From an uncultured Klebsiella sp. (GTDB taxonomy: Bacteria; Pseudomonadota; Gammaproteobacteria; Enterobacterales; Enterobacteriaceae), in assembly GCA_902490055.1 (NCBI GenBank), contig CABUCP010000049.1, forward strand, positions 1 through 11,754: 11,754 nt of DNA, read 5' to 3'. Position 1 is the first letter of the stretch. Each line of letters begins with the position of its first letter. A model generated the notes under the pieces. It was not told the origin of the DNA. It did no database searches and saw nothing but the letters and a program-made list of their open reading frames with translations. The position numbers were made by a program, and so were the translations under genes. Below are positions 1-7,450 of this stretch, one piece after another.

Positions 1-8
1 ATAGTGTT

Positions 9-1229
9 ATGAAATACCATTCAGCCCCGCTTATCCCGCACAAATCCGCCGTCATGTCCGCGCCGGCCAATCTGCTGGCCGAAGAGGTCTGCCTGCCCGC
101 CGCGCTGCTAAAAAGAACGGCGCTGGAAAACAACATTTCATGGATGCAGCGCTATGCCGACGCTCGCGGGGTGTCGCTGGCGCCGCACGGCAAAACCACG
201 ATGACGCCGTGGATTTTCCAGGCGCAACAACAGGCGGGAGCGTGGGGGATCGGCGTTGGCAGCGCCTGGCAGGCCAACGCGGCGATGGCCAGCGGCATCC
301 AACGCGTTCTGATGGTCAATCAGCTGATTGGCAAGGCCAATATGCAGGTGGTCGCGCAGCTAAAAGCGCACTATCGGGAAGTTGATTTTATCTGCTGCGT
401 CGATAGCGAAGCTAACGTCCGCACCCTTTCGGCTTTCTTCGCCGCCCGGGGACAGACGCTGGATGTATTGATCGAGCTTGGCGTACCCGGCGGGCGCTGC
501 GGCTGTCGCAGCGTTGATGACGCGCTGGCGCTGGCGCAACGGGTTAGCGATCTACCGGGCCTGCGTCTACGCGGACTGGAATTGTATGAAGGGGTGCTGC
601 ACGGCGACGATCCGCAGCCGCAGGTCGAAGCGTTACTGCAGCAGGCGGCGGCGCTGGCCTGCCGCATGGAGCCGCTGGTTGACGGCGAGTTCATCCTCAC
701 CGGCGCCGGCACCGTCTGGTATGACGTGGTGTGCAATATCTGGCTGGCGGCGGCAAAACCACGCCGCTGCCGGATAGTGATCCGCCCGGGTTGCTATATC
801 ACCCACGATCGTGGGATCTACGATCTCGCTCAGCAAGAGCTGATCGCCCGCGATCCGATTGCCTGCGATCTCGCCGGCGATCTCACTTCGGCGCTGGAGC
901 TGATGGCGATGGTGCAGTCGGTGCCGGAGGCGGATCGCGCGGTGGTAAACTTCGGCAAGCGCGACTGCGCCTTCGACGCCGGGCTGCCGCAGCCGATCGC
1001 CCATTATCGTAACGGACAAGCATTGCCGCTAAGCGCGGAAGCGATCGTCAGCATCGGCATTATGGATCAGCACTGCATGCTGCGCCTGGCGCCGGATAGC
1101 GACGTGCAGGTCGGCGATATTCTGCTGTTCGGCACCTCGCATCCGTGTCTGACCTTTGATAAGTGGAAGACGCTGCTGCTGGTCGATGACGACTACAACG
1201 TGCTGGACGAGCTCGATACGCTGTTCTGA
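9..1229 (+). CDS. PLP-dependent D-serine dehydratase-like amino acid deaminase (DSD1 / alanine racemase N-terminal family)
   Basis: The 406-residue protein belongs to the fold-III PLP enzymes that include eukaryotic-type D-serine dehydratase, D-threo-3-hydroxyaspartate dehydratase and D-threonine aldolase. The PLP lysine is expected at Lys62 in the motif His60-Gly61-Lys62-Thr-Thr. The C-terminal metal-binding signature is Ser-His378-Pro-Cys380-Leu-Thr-Phe-Asp-Lys-Trp; in the D-serine dehydratases the corresponding His and Cys bind zinc. The family usually turns a D-beta-hydroxy amino acid into a keto acid and ammonia, in the cytosol. The exact substrate cannot be read from sequence. The start at 9 gives a normal N-terminus, but only eight bases precede it and show no clear ribosome site; an in-frame ATG at 54 is possible. 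It is transcribed toward the hydroxyproline genes and probably belongs to an operon beginning outside the window. Confidence 0.8.
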   Translation: MKYHSAPLIPHKSAVMSAPANLLAEEVCLPAALLKRTALENNISWMQRYADARGVSLAPHGKTTMTPWIFQAQQQAGAWGIGVGSAWQANAAMASGIQRVLMVNQLIGKANMQVVAQLKAHYREVDFICCVDSEANVRTLSAFFAARGQTLDVLIELGVPGGRCGCRSVDDALALAQRVSDLPGLRLRGLELYEGVLHGDDPQPQVEALLQQAAALACRMEPLVDGEFILTGAGTVWYDVVCNIWLAAAKPRRCRIVIRPGCYITHDRGIYDLAQQELIARDPIACDLAGDLTSALELMAMVQSVPEADRAVVNFGKRDCAFDAGLPQPIAHYRNGQALPLSAEAIVSIGIMDQHCMLRLAPDSDVQVGDILLFGTSHPCLTFDKWKTLLLVDDDYNVLDELDTLF

Positions 1230-1238
1230 CAGGCATCC

Positions 1239-1266
1239 CGGGTAGCGGCGCTTCGCGCCTTACCCG
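1239..1266. terminator. Hairpin between convergent genes
   Basis: An imperfect stem-loop fills the 30-bp gap between the DSD1-like gene and the reductase gene. The outer stem is CGGGTA (1239-1244) with TACCCG (1261-1266), then a small GC/T internal loop, then GGCGC (1247-1251) with GCGCC (1255-1259) around a TTC loop. The right arm overlaps the reductase stop codon. Neither side has a run of T, so it is not a textbook intrinsic terminator. It may protect both 3' ends or assist termination of both transcripts. Confidence 0.4.
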
Positions 1267-2276
1267 CCCTGGCGCAAGGCGCAAATCTCATCATGCAATG
1301 AACGGCTGATGGCGACCCCCTGCCGCTCACTCTGCTGGCGGCAGGCGAAACGCCGCTCGCCCGGCAGCCGCGCCCCCTGATCCTGCATCGCATTGAACAG
1401 CGTTTCGGCGCGCGCCAGCTGCTCTGGTGCCTGCGCGCCGAGAAAGCGCTGCGGATCCAGCGCCAGGATAAGCTCGCCGCCGTAGGGAAGACCGCCCGCG
1501 CCGTTATCCCAAGCCAGCGATTCGGCGCTGGTCATATCGCCGATAAGCGGCCCGGCCAGCAGCTCGACCATTGCCGCCAGCGCCGAGCCCTTATGGCCGC
1601 CGAAAGTTAACATCGCGCCGTTCAGCACCTCCGCGGCATCGGTCGTCGGCTGTCCCTGACTATCGATTCCCCACCCCTGCGGTAGCGCTTTGCCGGCGCG
1701 CTGATGCAGCTGGATCTCGCCGCGCGCCGCGGCGCTGGTCGCCATATCAACAATAAACGGCGGCTTTTCCCGCCGCGGCCAGCCAAAGGCGATAGGGTTG
1801 GTGCCGAACAGAGGACGCGTGCCGCCCGCTGGGGCGACCCAGGCGTGGCTTGGCGTGCAGGCCAGCCCCACCAGCCCTGCCTCGGTCAACGGCTCAATAT
1901 CGGCAAACAGCGCGGAAAAATGGACGCAGCGGTTAATCGCCAACGCCGCAATGCCGCTGTGCCGCGCCTTCTCCAGCAACAGCGGCAGCGCGCGCTCGTA
2001 GGCCAGCAGCGAAAAAGCGCCGCCGGCGTCCGCCCGCGCAATCGCCGGCGCCTGGTCGTGGATTTGCGGCTCGGCATCAGGCGATACCTTACCTTTATGC
2101 AAGGTATCGATAATGCCCAACAACCGCCACAAGCCGTGGGAAGCGCAGCCGTCGCGCTCCCCGGCGGCCACATTACGTGCAATGGCCGCCGCGTGGTCGG
2201 CGCTAAATCCATTGGCGCTGAGTACCTCCAACGCCAGGTCATAAGCTTCAGGTAACGATAGAGTTACCGACTCCAT
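1260..2276 (-). CDS. Ldh-family NAD(P)H-dependent imino-acid reductase (likely 1-pyrroline-2-carboxylate reductase)
   Basis: The 338-residue protein belongs to the malate/L-lactate (Ldh_2) dehydrogenase superfamily. Family marks are Ser46-His47-Gly48, the conserved SHG of the catalytic site; Gly158-Thr-Asn-Pro-Ile-Ala-Phe-Gly around 158-165; and Phe225-Gly-Gly-His-Lys-Gly near 225-230. Members include ureidoglycolate, lactate and malate dehydrogenases as well as the piperideine/pyrroline-2-carboxylate reductases (DpkA type). The last option is preferred from context: it is the final gene of a hydroxyproline operon, and Pseudomonas hydroxyproline clusters carry a related proline ketimine reductase. 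Reducing 1-pyrroline-2-carboxylate would yield L-proline, a way to use D-proline oxidised by the D-hydroxyproline dehydrogenase. It starts 11 bp after the permease stop and has a strong AAGGAGA ribosome site. The family is certain; the substrate is inferred. Confidence 0.8.
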   Translation of the reverse strand: MESVTLSLPEAYDLALEVLSANGFSADHAAAIARNVAAGERDGCASHGLWRLLGIIDTLHKGKVSPDAEPQIHDQAPAIARADAGGAFSLLAYERALPLLLEKARHSGIAALAINRCVHFSALFADIEPLTEAGLVGLACTPSHAWVAPAGGTRPLFGTNPIAFGWPRREKPPFIVDMATSAAARGEIQLHQRAGKALPQGWGIDSQGQPTTDAAEVLNGAMLTFGGHKGSALAAMVELLAGPLIGDMTSAESLAWDNGAGGLPYGGELILALDPQRFLGAQAPEQLARAETLFNAMQDQGARLPGERRFACRQQSERQGVAISRSLHDEICALRQGG

Positions 2277-2287
2277 ACTGTTCTCCT

Positions 2288-3889
2288 TTACTCTTCTTCG
2301 TCTCCGCTAAAGTTAGCCTGCGGCAGGCAGCTGCGCGCGCCCCAGTAGTAAATCCCCAACGACATCGCCGCCACCAGCACCGTATCCCAGGGGTGACCTA
2401 TGACATTAAGCCCGCCGAAGCTGCCCAGCCAGGAAAAGAGGATAATCAACGCATAAAAAACGATCAGCCACAGCGACGATTTCACTTGCTGCGCCAGGCT
2501 CACGGTATGTTCCGGCACCCTACCTTTGCACATCACGTAGACGACAAACATCACGATTTGCAGCCCCAACAGCCACGAGAGCGTATTCCAGCCGGACCAG
2601 TAGACAATCAGCGCCGAGATCATAAACGATACCGGGCCGATGATGCCGAAGGCGCGCACGCGGAACGGCCGCGGCAGATCCGGCGCGTTGCGGCGCAGCC
2701 CGGCGGCGGTTACCGGGGCGATGGCGTAGCTCAGCACCAGGGCAGCCGACACCACGCTAATCAACTGTTCCCAGGAGGGGAACGGCAGCGTCCAGAAAAT
2801 CGACAGTCCAAAAGTCAGCCATAGCGCCGGGCGCGGAATACCGGACTCTTTATCAATATGGGTAAAGGCTTTAAAGAAAGTACCCGCCTTCGCCCAGCCG
2901 TAGATCACCCGCGGCGTCGCATTCATATAGATATTGCCAGTGCCGCTCGGGGAGATGATCGCATCGCTTATCACCATAAAGGCCAGCCAGCCCATGCCGA
3001 GGGTAATAGCGATATCGCGATACGGCAGCGAGAACTGTTTGCTCACCTCGGCCCAACCGCCGCTCAGCATCTCGGTGGGGATACTGCCAAGGAACGCCAG
3101 CTGCAACAGCACGTAGATAATCGTCGACAGCACCACTGATAAAATCAACGCAATAGGGATAGTCCGCTGCGGCTTTTGTACTTCGCTGGCTACAGAGATA
3201 ATCGGCGTCAATCCCAGATAAGCGAAGATAATTCCCCCCGCGCTGATCGCCGCTTCCACCCCGGACATGCCGAATGGCGCAATACCCTGAGCGTGCAGGT
3301 TCTCCGGTTTAAAGAAGGCGAATAGCGTCACCACCACCAGCAGCGGCACCAGAAACTTGAGCACGCTGATGAAGTTGTTCGATCGGGCGAAGGTCTTGAC
3401 GCTGTAGTAGTTCAGCGCAAAGAAGAAACAGAGCAGCAGGAACTGCACCACCCACCCCAGCAGCGTCGGCGAACTGGAACCCGGCTGGGTCAACGCCGGG
3501 AACCAGGCCGCGGCATATTGCCGGGCGGCGACGATTTCAATCGAGATCAGGCTGGAGAAAGCGATCAGAGTGATGAACCCCAGCAGATAGCCCATCAGCT
3601 CGCCGTGGGAAAAGACCGGGTAGCGAATAATGCCGCCAGCGCGCGGCAGCGCCGCCCCCAGTTCGCAGTAGACAATCCCCAGTAGCAATACCGCAAAGCC
3701 GCCGATCACCCACGACGCGATCCCGGCCGGACCGGCGATGGAGGCCACGTGGCTGGCGGCGAATAACCATCCGGAGCCGAAAATCGCGCCCAGGCCGATA
3801 AACGTAAGATCCGTTAGGGTCAGCTGTTTTTTAAACTTACCCGACTCTGCAACGCGGGTTTGACTGTTATGCGTAGAGTGAATGGTCAT
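2288..3889 (-). CDS. APC-superfamily amino acid permease, probable hydroxyproline/proline importer
   Basis: The 533-residue integral membrane protein has an amino acid/polyamine/organocation (APC) transporter pattern. A hydrophilic N-terminus of about 28 residues is followed by the first membrane segment carrying the family substrate-binding motif Gly32-Leu-Gly-Ala-Ile-Phe-Gly-Ser-Gly40-Trp. I count about fourteen hydrophobic segments along the chain, more than the twelve of classical APC permeases but seen in several subfamilies. The tail is short and acidic, ending in three glutamates. It should sit in the inner membrane and import an amino acid by proton or sodium symport or by exchange. 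It lies between the semialdehyde dehydrogenase gene (15-bp gap) and the reductase gene (11-bp gap), and no other transporter gene is present, so trans-4-hydroxyproline, and perhaps proline or its D-isomers, is the likely cargo. Substrate is inferred from context only. Confidence 0.85.
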   Translation of the reverse strand: MTIHSTHNSQTRVAESGKFKKQLTLTDLTFIGLGAIFGSGWLFAASHVASIAGPAGIASWVIGGFAVLLLGIVYCELGAALPRAGGIIRYPVFSHGELMGYLLGFITLIAFSSLISIEIVAARQYAAAWFPALTQPGSSSPTLLGWVVQFLLLCFFFALNYYSVKTFARSNNFISVLKFLVPLLVVVTLFAFFKPENLHAQGIAPFGMSGVEAAISAGGIIFAYLGLTPIISVASEVQKPQRTIPIALILSVVLSTIIYVLLQLAFLGSIPTEMLSGGWAEVSKQFSLPYRDIAITLGMGWLAFMVISDAIISPSGTGNIYMNATPRVIYGWAKAGTFFKAFTHIDKESGIPRPALWLTFGLSIFWTLPFPSWEQLISVVSAALVLSYAIAPVTAAGLRRNAPDLPRPFRVRAFGIIGPVSFMISALIVYWSGWNTLSWLLGLQIVMFVVYVMCKGRVPEHTVSLAQQVKSSLWLIVFYALIILFSWLGSFGGLNVIGHPWDTVLVAAMSLGIYYWGARSCLPQANFSGDEEE

Positions 3890-3904
3890 GGTGATGCCCT
3901 TGCG

Positions 3905-5509
3905 TCAATGAGAGGAGGAAATCGCTTCCCGGGTCCACTGGCCGTTGACCAGGCGCAGCAGGTTCAAAGGGTTCGCATCCTGCAGCGCCGGCGGTAACAG
4001 GGCGGCGGGCGCGTTCTGCAGACAGACCGGGCGCAGAAAGCGCTCTATCGCCCGACTGCCAACCGAAGTCCCGCGCGCGTCGGTGGTCGCCGGCCACGGG
4101 CCGCCGTGGACCATCGCATCGCACACTTCCACGCCGGTGGGATAACCGTTAAACAGCACCCGTCCGGCCTTTTCGCAAAGCAGCGGTAGCAGGCTTGCCG
4201 CCAGCGGGCCATCATCCGCCTCAGCATGCAGCGTCGCAGTGAGCTGCCCCTGCAGCGCTTTCACCACCGCCTGCAGCTGGGCCATGTCGTCTACTTCCAC
4301 CAGTAGTGATAACGGGCCGAAAACCTCAGTCTGCAGCAGCGTATCCTGCGCCAGCAGATCCTCGGCTTGAGCCTGCCACAGTAGGGTCTGCGCCTGCCCG
4401 GCGCCGGCGGCGATGCCGCTCGCCAGCTTCTCGATACGCGGGTGCGCCGCAAGCGCCGCCACGCCCTGATGGTAGTGCTGAAGGGTCGGCGCATTGAGCA
4501 ATACCTGCGGCGGGGAGCACGCTACCGCCGCGCACAGCGCCGACTTAAAACGTTCCATCCCGGCGCCGCGCAGCGCCAGAATCAGTCCCGGACGGGTACA
4601 GAACTGGCCGCCGCCGAGGGTGAATGACGCCACCAGCTCGTTCGCCAGCGCCTCGGCCCGCGTCTGCAGCGCCTGCGGCAGAATAATCAATGGGTTAATC
4701 GCCGACATTTCAGCAAACAGCGGGATTGGCTGTGGGCGCTGCTGCGCCAGCTGATACAGCGCCTTACCACCGGCCAGCGAACCGGTAAAACCAACGGCCT
4801 GAATCGCCGGATGGCGGACTAATTCGGCGCCGATATCGGTACCGAAAATCATATTGAATACGCCGCCTGGTAAACCGCACCGCACCACCGCCCGGACGAT
4901 CGCTTCAGCGGTCAGCTCGGCGGTGGCCATGTGGCCCAGATGGGCCTTCACCACCACCGGGCAGCCAGCCGCCAGCGCCGAGGCGGTATCGCCGCCAGCG
5001 GTGGAAAAGGCCAACGGAAAGTTGCTGGCGCCAAATACCGCCACCGGCCCTAACGCCTGCTGATACTGGCGCAGGTCCGGGCGCGGCAGCGGCTGACGGT
5101 CGGCTAAGGCGGTATCAATACGGGCGGCGAAGGTATCGCCGCGCTGGATCACGCCAGCAAACATTCTCAGCTGGCCGCTGGTGCGCGCCCGTTCACCCTG
5201 CAGCCGCGCCAGCGGCAGCGCGGTCTCCTGTTCGGCGATAGCAAAAAACGCCTCGCCCAGCGCATCCAGTTCATCAGCAATGGCGTTGAGAAAGCGCGCG
5301 CGCTGCTGCGGCGTGGTTTGTGAATAGACGGCAAAGGCCTGCTGCGCGGCTTCTGCGGCCTGAGCGGCTTCCTCGCGTGAAGCCGGATAAAAACGGTGGC
5401 CGGTGGCTTCGCCGTCCACCGCCCGCAGGCTCAATAGCGTCGCCTCACCGCTGGCAATGCGGCGTCCGGCAATAAACTGCCGTCCTGCCGTGGTCTGAGA
5501 TGCATTCAT
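3905..5509 (-). CDS. Alpha-ketoglutarate semialdehyde (2,5-dioxovalerate) dehydrogenase, NAD(P)+-dependent
   Basis: The 534-residue protein is a complete aldehyde dehydrogenase. Visible landmarks are Asn163 in Ala-Ser-Asn-Phe-Pro (oxyanion hole), Lys188 (cofactor), Phe241-Thr-Gly-Ser244 (nucleotide loop), Glu267 (general base), Cys304 in Gly-Gly-Gly-Gln-Phe-Cys (nucleophile) and Glu395-Val-Phe-Gly-Pro. Its length and its FTGS and GGGQFCTRPG motifs fit the long ketoglutarate-semialdehyde dehydrogenases (type III, linked to hydroxyproline or sugar-acid catabolism) rather than general ALDHs of about 490 residues. The expected reaction is 2-oxoglutarate semialdehyde to 2-oxoglutarate, the last step of the pathway, feeding the TCA cycle. 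It begins 14 bp after the deaminase gene, with AGGAG five bases before the ATG. Cofactor preference (NAD versus NADP) cannot be fixed from the sequence. Confidence 0.9.
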   Translation of the reverse strand: MNASQTTAGRQFIAGRRIASGEATLLSLRAVDGEATGHRFYPASREEAAQAAEAAQQAFAVYSQTTPQQRARFLNAIADELDALGEAFFAIAEQETALPLARLQGERARTSGQLRMFAGVIQRGDTFAARIDTALADRQPLPRPDLRQYQQALGPVAVFGASNFPLAFSTAGGDTASALAAGCPVVVKAHLGHMATAELTAEAIVRAVVRCGLPGGVFNMIFGTDIGAELVRHPAIQAVGFTGSLAGGKALYQLAQQRPQPIPLFAEMSAINPLIILPQALQTRAEALANELVASFTLGGGQFCTRPGLILALRGAGMERFKSALCAAVACSPPQVLLNAPTLQHYHQGVAALAAHPRIEKLASGIAAGAGQAQTLLWQAQAEDLLAQDTLLQTEVFGPLSLLVEVDDMAQLQAVVKALQGQLTATLHAEADDGPLAASLLPLLCEKAGRVLFNGYPTGVEVCDAMVHGGPWPATTDARGTSVGSRAIERFLRPVCLQNAPAALLPPALQDANPLNLLRLVNGQWTREAISSSH

Positions 5510-5523
5510 ATTGACTCCTGTGC

Positions 5524-6444
5524 TTAGAGGCCGACATCCGGCAGCGTCGGACGAGTCGCCAGCGCCTGTTCAACGATCGCCACCACCTGCTGGCGCGTTT
5601 CACCTTCCAGCGCCAGACGCGGCGGACGAGTGATGGCGCTGCCGCGACCCAGCAACTCTTCACACAGCTTGATACACTGCACCAGATCCGGACGCGCATC
5701 GAGATGCAGCAGCGGCATGAACCAGCGGTACAGCGCCATCGCCTCTTCGTAACGCTGCTGGCGGGCGAGACGGAATAACGTTTCCCCTTCGCGCGGGAAG
5801 GCGTTGGACATTCCGGAGATCCAGCCTTCCGCACCGACGGCGATGCTTTCCACCACCACGTCATCCAGCCCGGCAAACAGCACGAAGCGGTCGCCAACGG
5901 TGTTACGCAGGTCGATAAAGCGGCGGGTATCGCCGGAGGAGTCTTTAAAGCAGACGATGTTGTCGCAGTCGGTCAGGGTGGCGAGAATGTCCGGCGTCAC
6001 GTCGTTTTTGTAAATCGGCGGGTTGTTGTAGACCATAATCGGCAGGTCGGTAGCGCTCGCCACGCTGCGGAAGTGGGCCGCGGTTTCATGCGGTTTTGAG
6101 GAATAGACCAGCGCCGGCATCACCATGATCCCGTCGACGCCGACGCGCTCCGCCTCTTTCGCCATTTTCTGGGCAAAGGCGGTGGTGAACTCGGCCACCC
6201 CGGCGATGACCGGAATTTTGCCGCTGGCGGCATCCTTCGCCACCTCGATAATCTGCAGTTTTTCATCGGTGCTCAGCGAGGTGTTTTCACCTACGCTGCC
6301 GCACACCACCAGCCCGGAAACGCCATCTTTGACCAGGTTTTTCATCACCGCGTGGGTGGCGTCTAAATCGAGGGAATAATCGCTACGAAACTGCGTGCTG
6401 ACCGCCGGGAATACGCCGCTCCAGTGAATCGCTTTTTTGCTCAT
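5524..6444 (-). CDS. 1-pyrroline-4-hydroxy-2-carboxylate deaminase (DapA/NanA family)
   Basis: The 306-residue protein is a class I lyase of the dihydrodipicolinate synthase/N-acetylneuraminate lyase family. The Schiff-base lysine is Lys167 in Cys-Phe-Lys-Asp-Ser-Ser-Gly, and the catalytic tyrosine is Tyr139 in Tyr-Asn-Asn-Pro. The substrate loop reads Gly49-Ser-Val-Gly-Glu-Asn instead of the Gly-Thr-Thr-Gly-Glu of true DapA, so this is a relative with another substrate. In Pseudomonas, the member of this family found in hydroxyproline clusters converts 1-pyrroline-4-hydroxy-2-carboxylate to alpha-ketoglutarate semialdehyde and ammonia. The gene directly downstream encodes the dehydrogenase for that product, which strongly supports the assignment. 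It is the first gene of the minus-strand operon; AAGGA lies seven bases before the ATG, and the 151 bp upstream hold the presumed promoter. Confidence 0.88.
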   Translation of the reverse strand: MSKKAIHWSGVFPAVSTQFRSDYSLDLDATHAVMKNLVKDGVSGLVVCGSVGENTSLSTDEKLQIIEVAKDAASGKIPVIAGVAEFTTAFAQKMAKEAERVGVDGIMVMPALVYSSKPHETAAHFRSVASATDLPIMVYNNPPIYKNDVTPDILATLTDCDNIVCFKDSSGDTRRFIDLRNTVGDRFVLFAGLDDVVVESIAVGAEGWISGMSNAFPREGETLFRLARQQRYEEAMALYRWFMPLLHLDARPDLVQCIKLCEELLGRGSAITRPPRLALEGETRQQVVAIVEQALATRPTLPDVGL

Positions 6445-6467
6445 GCTCGGTTCCTTGTCGTCATTTT

Positions 6468-6501
6468 GTTAAGCCGAAGTGAATGAATGGTGAATATTCA
6501 C
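6468..6501. promoter_or_regulatory. Palindrome plus phased TTCAC half-sites before the deaminase gene
   Basis: GTGAATATTCAC at 6490-6501 is a perfect 12-bp palindrome. On the minus strand one of its TTCAC halves is followed 11 bp later (one helical turn) by a second TTCAC within TTCACTTCGGCTTAAC (6483-6468). Phased half-sites are typical of operators. Their position, 24-57 bp before the start codon, would fit a repressor site or a site overlapping the promoter. The binding protein is unknown; the neighbouring PAS-AraC protein is one candidate. Confidence 0.35.
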
Positions 6502-6554
6502 TGACAGATTGACGTGTCGCGGAACCGGCGGCTTGTCGGTTTTCCCTCAATACG

Positions 6555-6573
6555 ATGACGAAATTAGCACAGT
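6555..6573 (-). promoter_or_regulatory. Shared 19-bp element, copy upstream of the deaminase operon
   Basis: Read on the minus strand the element is ACTGTGCTAATTTCGTCAT. It matches 16 of 19 bases with ACTATGCAGATTTCGTCAT at 7630-7648, and both copies point in the direction of transcription of the operon they precede. This copy ends 110 bp before the deaminase start codon. It is a candidate binding site for the PAS-AraC regulator encoded between the two operons. Confidence 0.5.
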
Positions 6574-6595
6574 CGGCAAAAGTGTGAGCCAGCGT

Positions 6596-7420
6596 TTATC
6601 CGAGCAGCGTGAGGCGAAAATCGCGCGGCGTCGAGCCGGTCATCGCCTTGAACTGGCGGCTAAAAGCGCTGTGATCGGTATAGCCGCACTGCAGGGCGAT
6701 ATCGGTAATCGGCGTATCGCCGGCCAGCAGTTCGGTGGCTTTTTCCAGCCGTACTTTGTGGATCATCTGCCGCGGGGTGAGATGAAAGATCCGCTTGCAG
6801 TAGCGTTCGATCTGCGCAATCGACATCCCGCTTAAGGCAGTTAACTCTTCCATGGCAATCGGCCGGTGATAGTGGCGGCGGATATGATCGTCGACGATCG
6901 CCAGCCGCTGCCATGCCGGATGGCGGGCGTGGGCCTCCTGCAGATCGTGCGAGATCCCGGCCATGCCGATCACCTGGCCGCTGATATCGCGTAGCGCCAA
7001 TTTCTGCGTCAGGCACCAGCCGCGCTCGCGGCCGTTGTAGAGATGCATTTCCAGCTGGTCGCGCAGGGTCACGCCTTCGCGCAGTACTCGAAGATCCTGT
7101 TCGGTATAACCCTGACCCAGCGCGGAAGGAAAGACATCGGCGGAGGTTTTGCCCAGCAGCGAGGAGACGGTTTTAAAACCGCAGCGGCGGGCCAGTGTCA
7201 GGTTCGCCAACAAATAACGCGCCTGGCGATCTTTGATAAAAAAGACCACATTAGGAATGGCATTGAGCAGGGGCGCAATCAGCGCCAGCGCATTCAGCAG
7301 CGCCGGCATATTTTCCGGCCGCTGGCGCGCCAGCCCTTCGCAGATCTGGCTCAGCTCATCGACGGCCAGCTCAGGTTGGTTAACCGCGCGCTGCGGCGCC
7401 GCATCAGAAACACCGATCAT
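6596..7420 (-). CDS. PAS-domain AraC-family transcriptional regulator of hydroxyproline genes
   Basis: The 274-residue protein has two parts. Residues about 52-160 look like a PAS sensor domain (Asn-Val-Val-Phe-Phe-Ile-Lys-Asp near 57-64, ending Ile-Gly-Met-Ala-Gly-Ile-Ser-His-Asp at 151-159). Residues about 175-272 form an AraC/XylS double helix-turn-helix; the second helix pair contains Asp240-Ile-Ala-Leu-Gln-Cys-Gly-Tyr-Thr-Asp-His-Ser-Ala-Phe-Ser-Arg-Gln-Phe-Lys, the AraC signature. It sits between two operons that together make one pathway, so it is the obvious local regulator, probably an activator responding to a hydroxyproline-derived ligand. Pseudomonas aeruginosa also controls its hydroxyproline genes with an AraC-type protein. 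The start at 7420 is supported by AGGAGG four bases upstream; another ATG at 7433 is out of frame. The ligand is unknown. Confidence 0.85.
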   Translation of the reverse strand: MIGVSDAAPQRAVNQPELAVDELSQICEGLARQRPENMPALLNALALIAPLLNAIPNVVFFIKDRQARYLLANLTLARRCGFKTVSSLLGKTSADVFPSALGQGYTEQDLRVLREGVTLRDQLEMHLYNGRERGWCLTQKLALRDISGQVIGMAGISHDLQEAHARHPAWQRLAIVDDHIRRHYHRPIAMEELTALSGMSIAQIERYCKRIFHLTPRQMIHKVRLEKATELLAGDTPITDIALQCGYTDHSAFSRQFKAMTGSTPRDFRLTLLG

Positions 7421-7450
7421 AAGGCCTCCTCATGGTAAGTGACCGAAGGA

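Larger units (their letters stand above)
6445..6595 (-). promoter_or_regulatory. Control region of the deaminase operon
   Basis: This 151-bp gap separates the regulator's stop codon from the first gene of the lower-pathway operon. It holds a 19-bp element shared with the upper operon (6555-6573), a 12-bp palindrome (6490-6501) and tandem TTCAC half-sites close to the start codon (6468-6501). I find no good sigma-70 promoter; the best -35/-10 pairs match poorly, which would fit dependence on an activator. The regulator gene reads into this region on the same strand, so read-through is possible. A short AACCG/CGGTT stem at 6523-6541 lacks a T run on the minus strand. Confidence 0.6.

Noticed and set aside
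1704..2255. 183-codon open frame antisense to the reductase gene
   Set aside because: Arg/Gln/Ala-rich shadow frame with no recognisable motif; the opposite strand encodes a full Ldh-family protein.
2288..2305. Same Gly-Asp-Glu-Glu-Glu C-terminus in the permease and in HpaR (11291-11308)
   Set aside because: Six shared codons in unrelated proteins; flanking DNA does not match, so there is no sign of duplication or recombination.
6523..6541. AACCG/CGGTT stem followed by T residues on the plus strand
   Set aside because: The stem is only 5 bp with a nine-base loop, and the T run follows it on the plus strand, where no gene ends.
6575..6591. Sigma-54-like TGGC...TTGCC on the minus strand before the deaminase operon
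   Set aside because: The GG-to-GC spacing is eleven bases instead of the required ten, and no sigma-54 activator gene is present.
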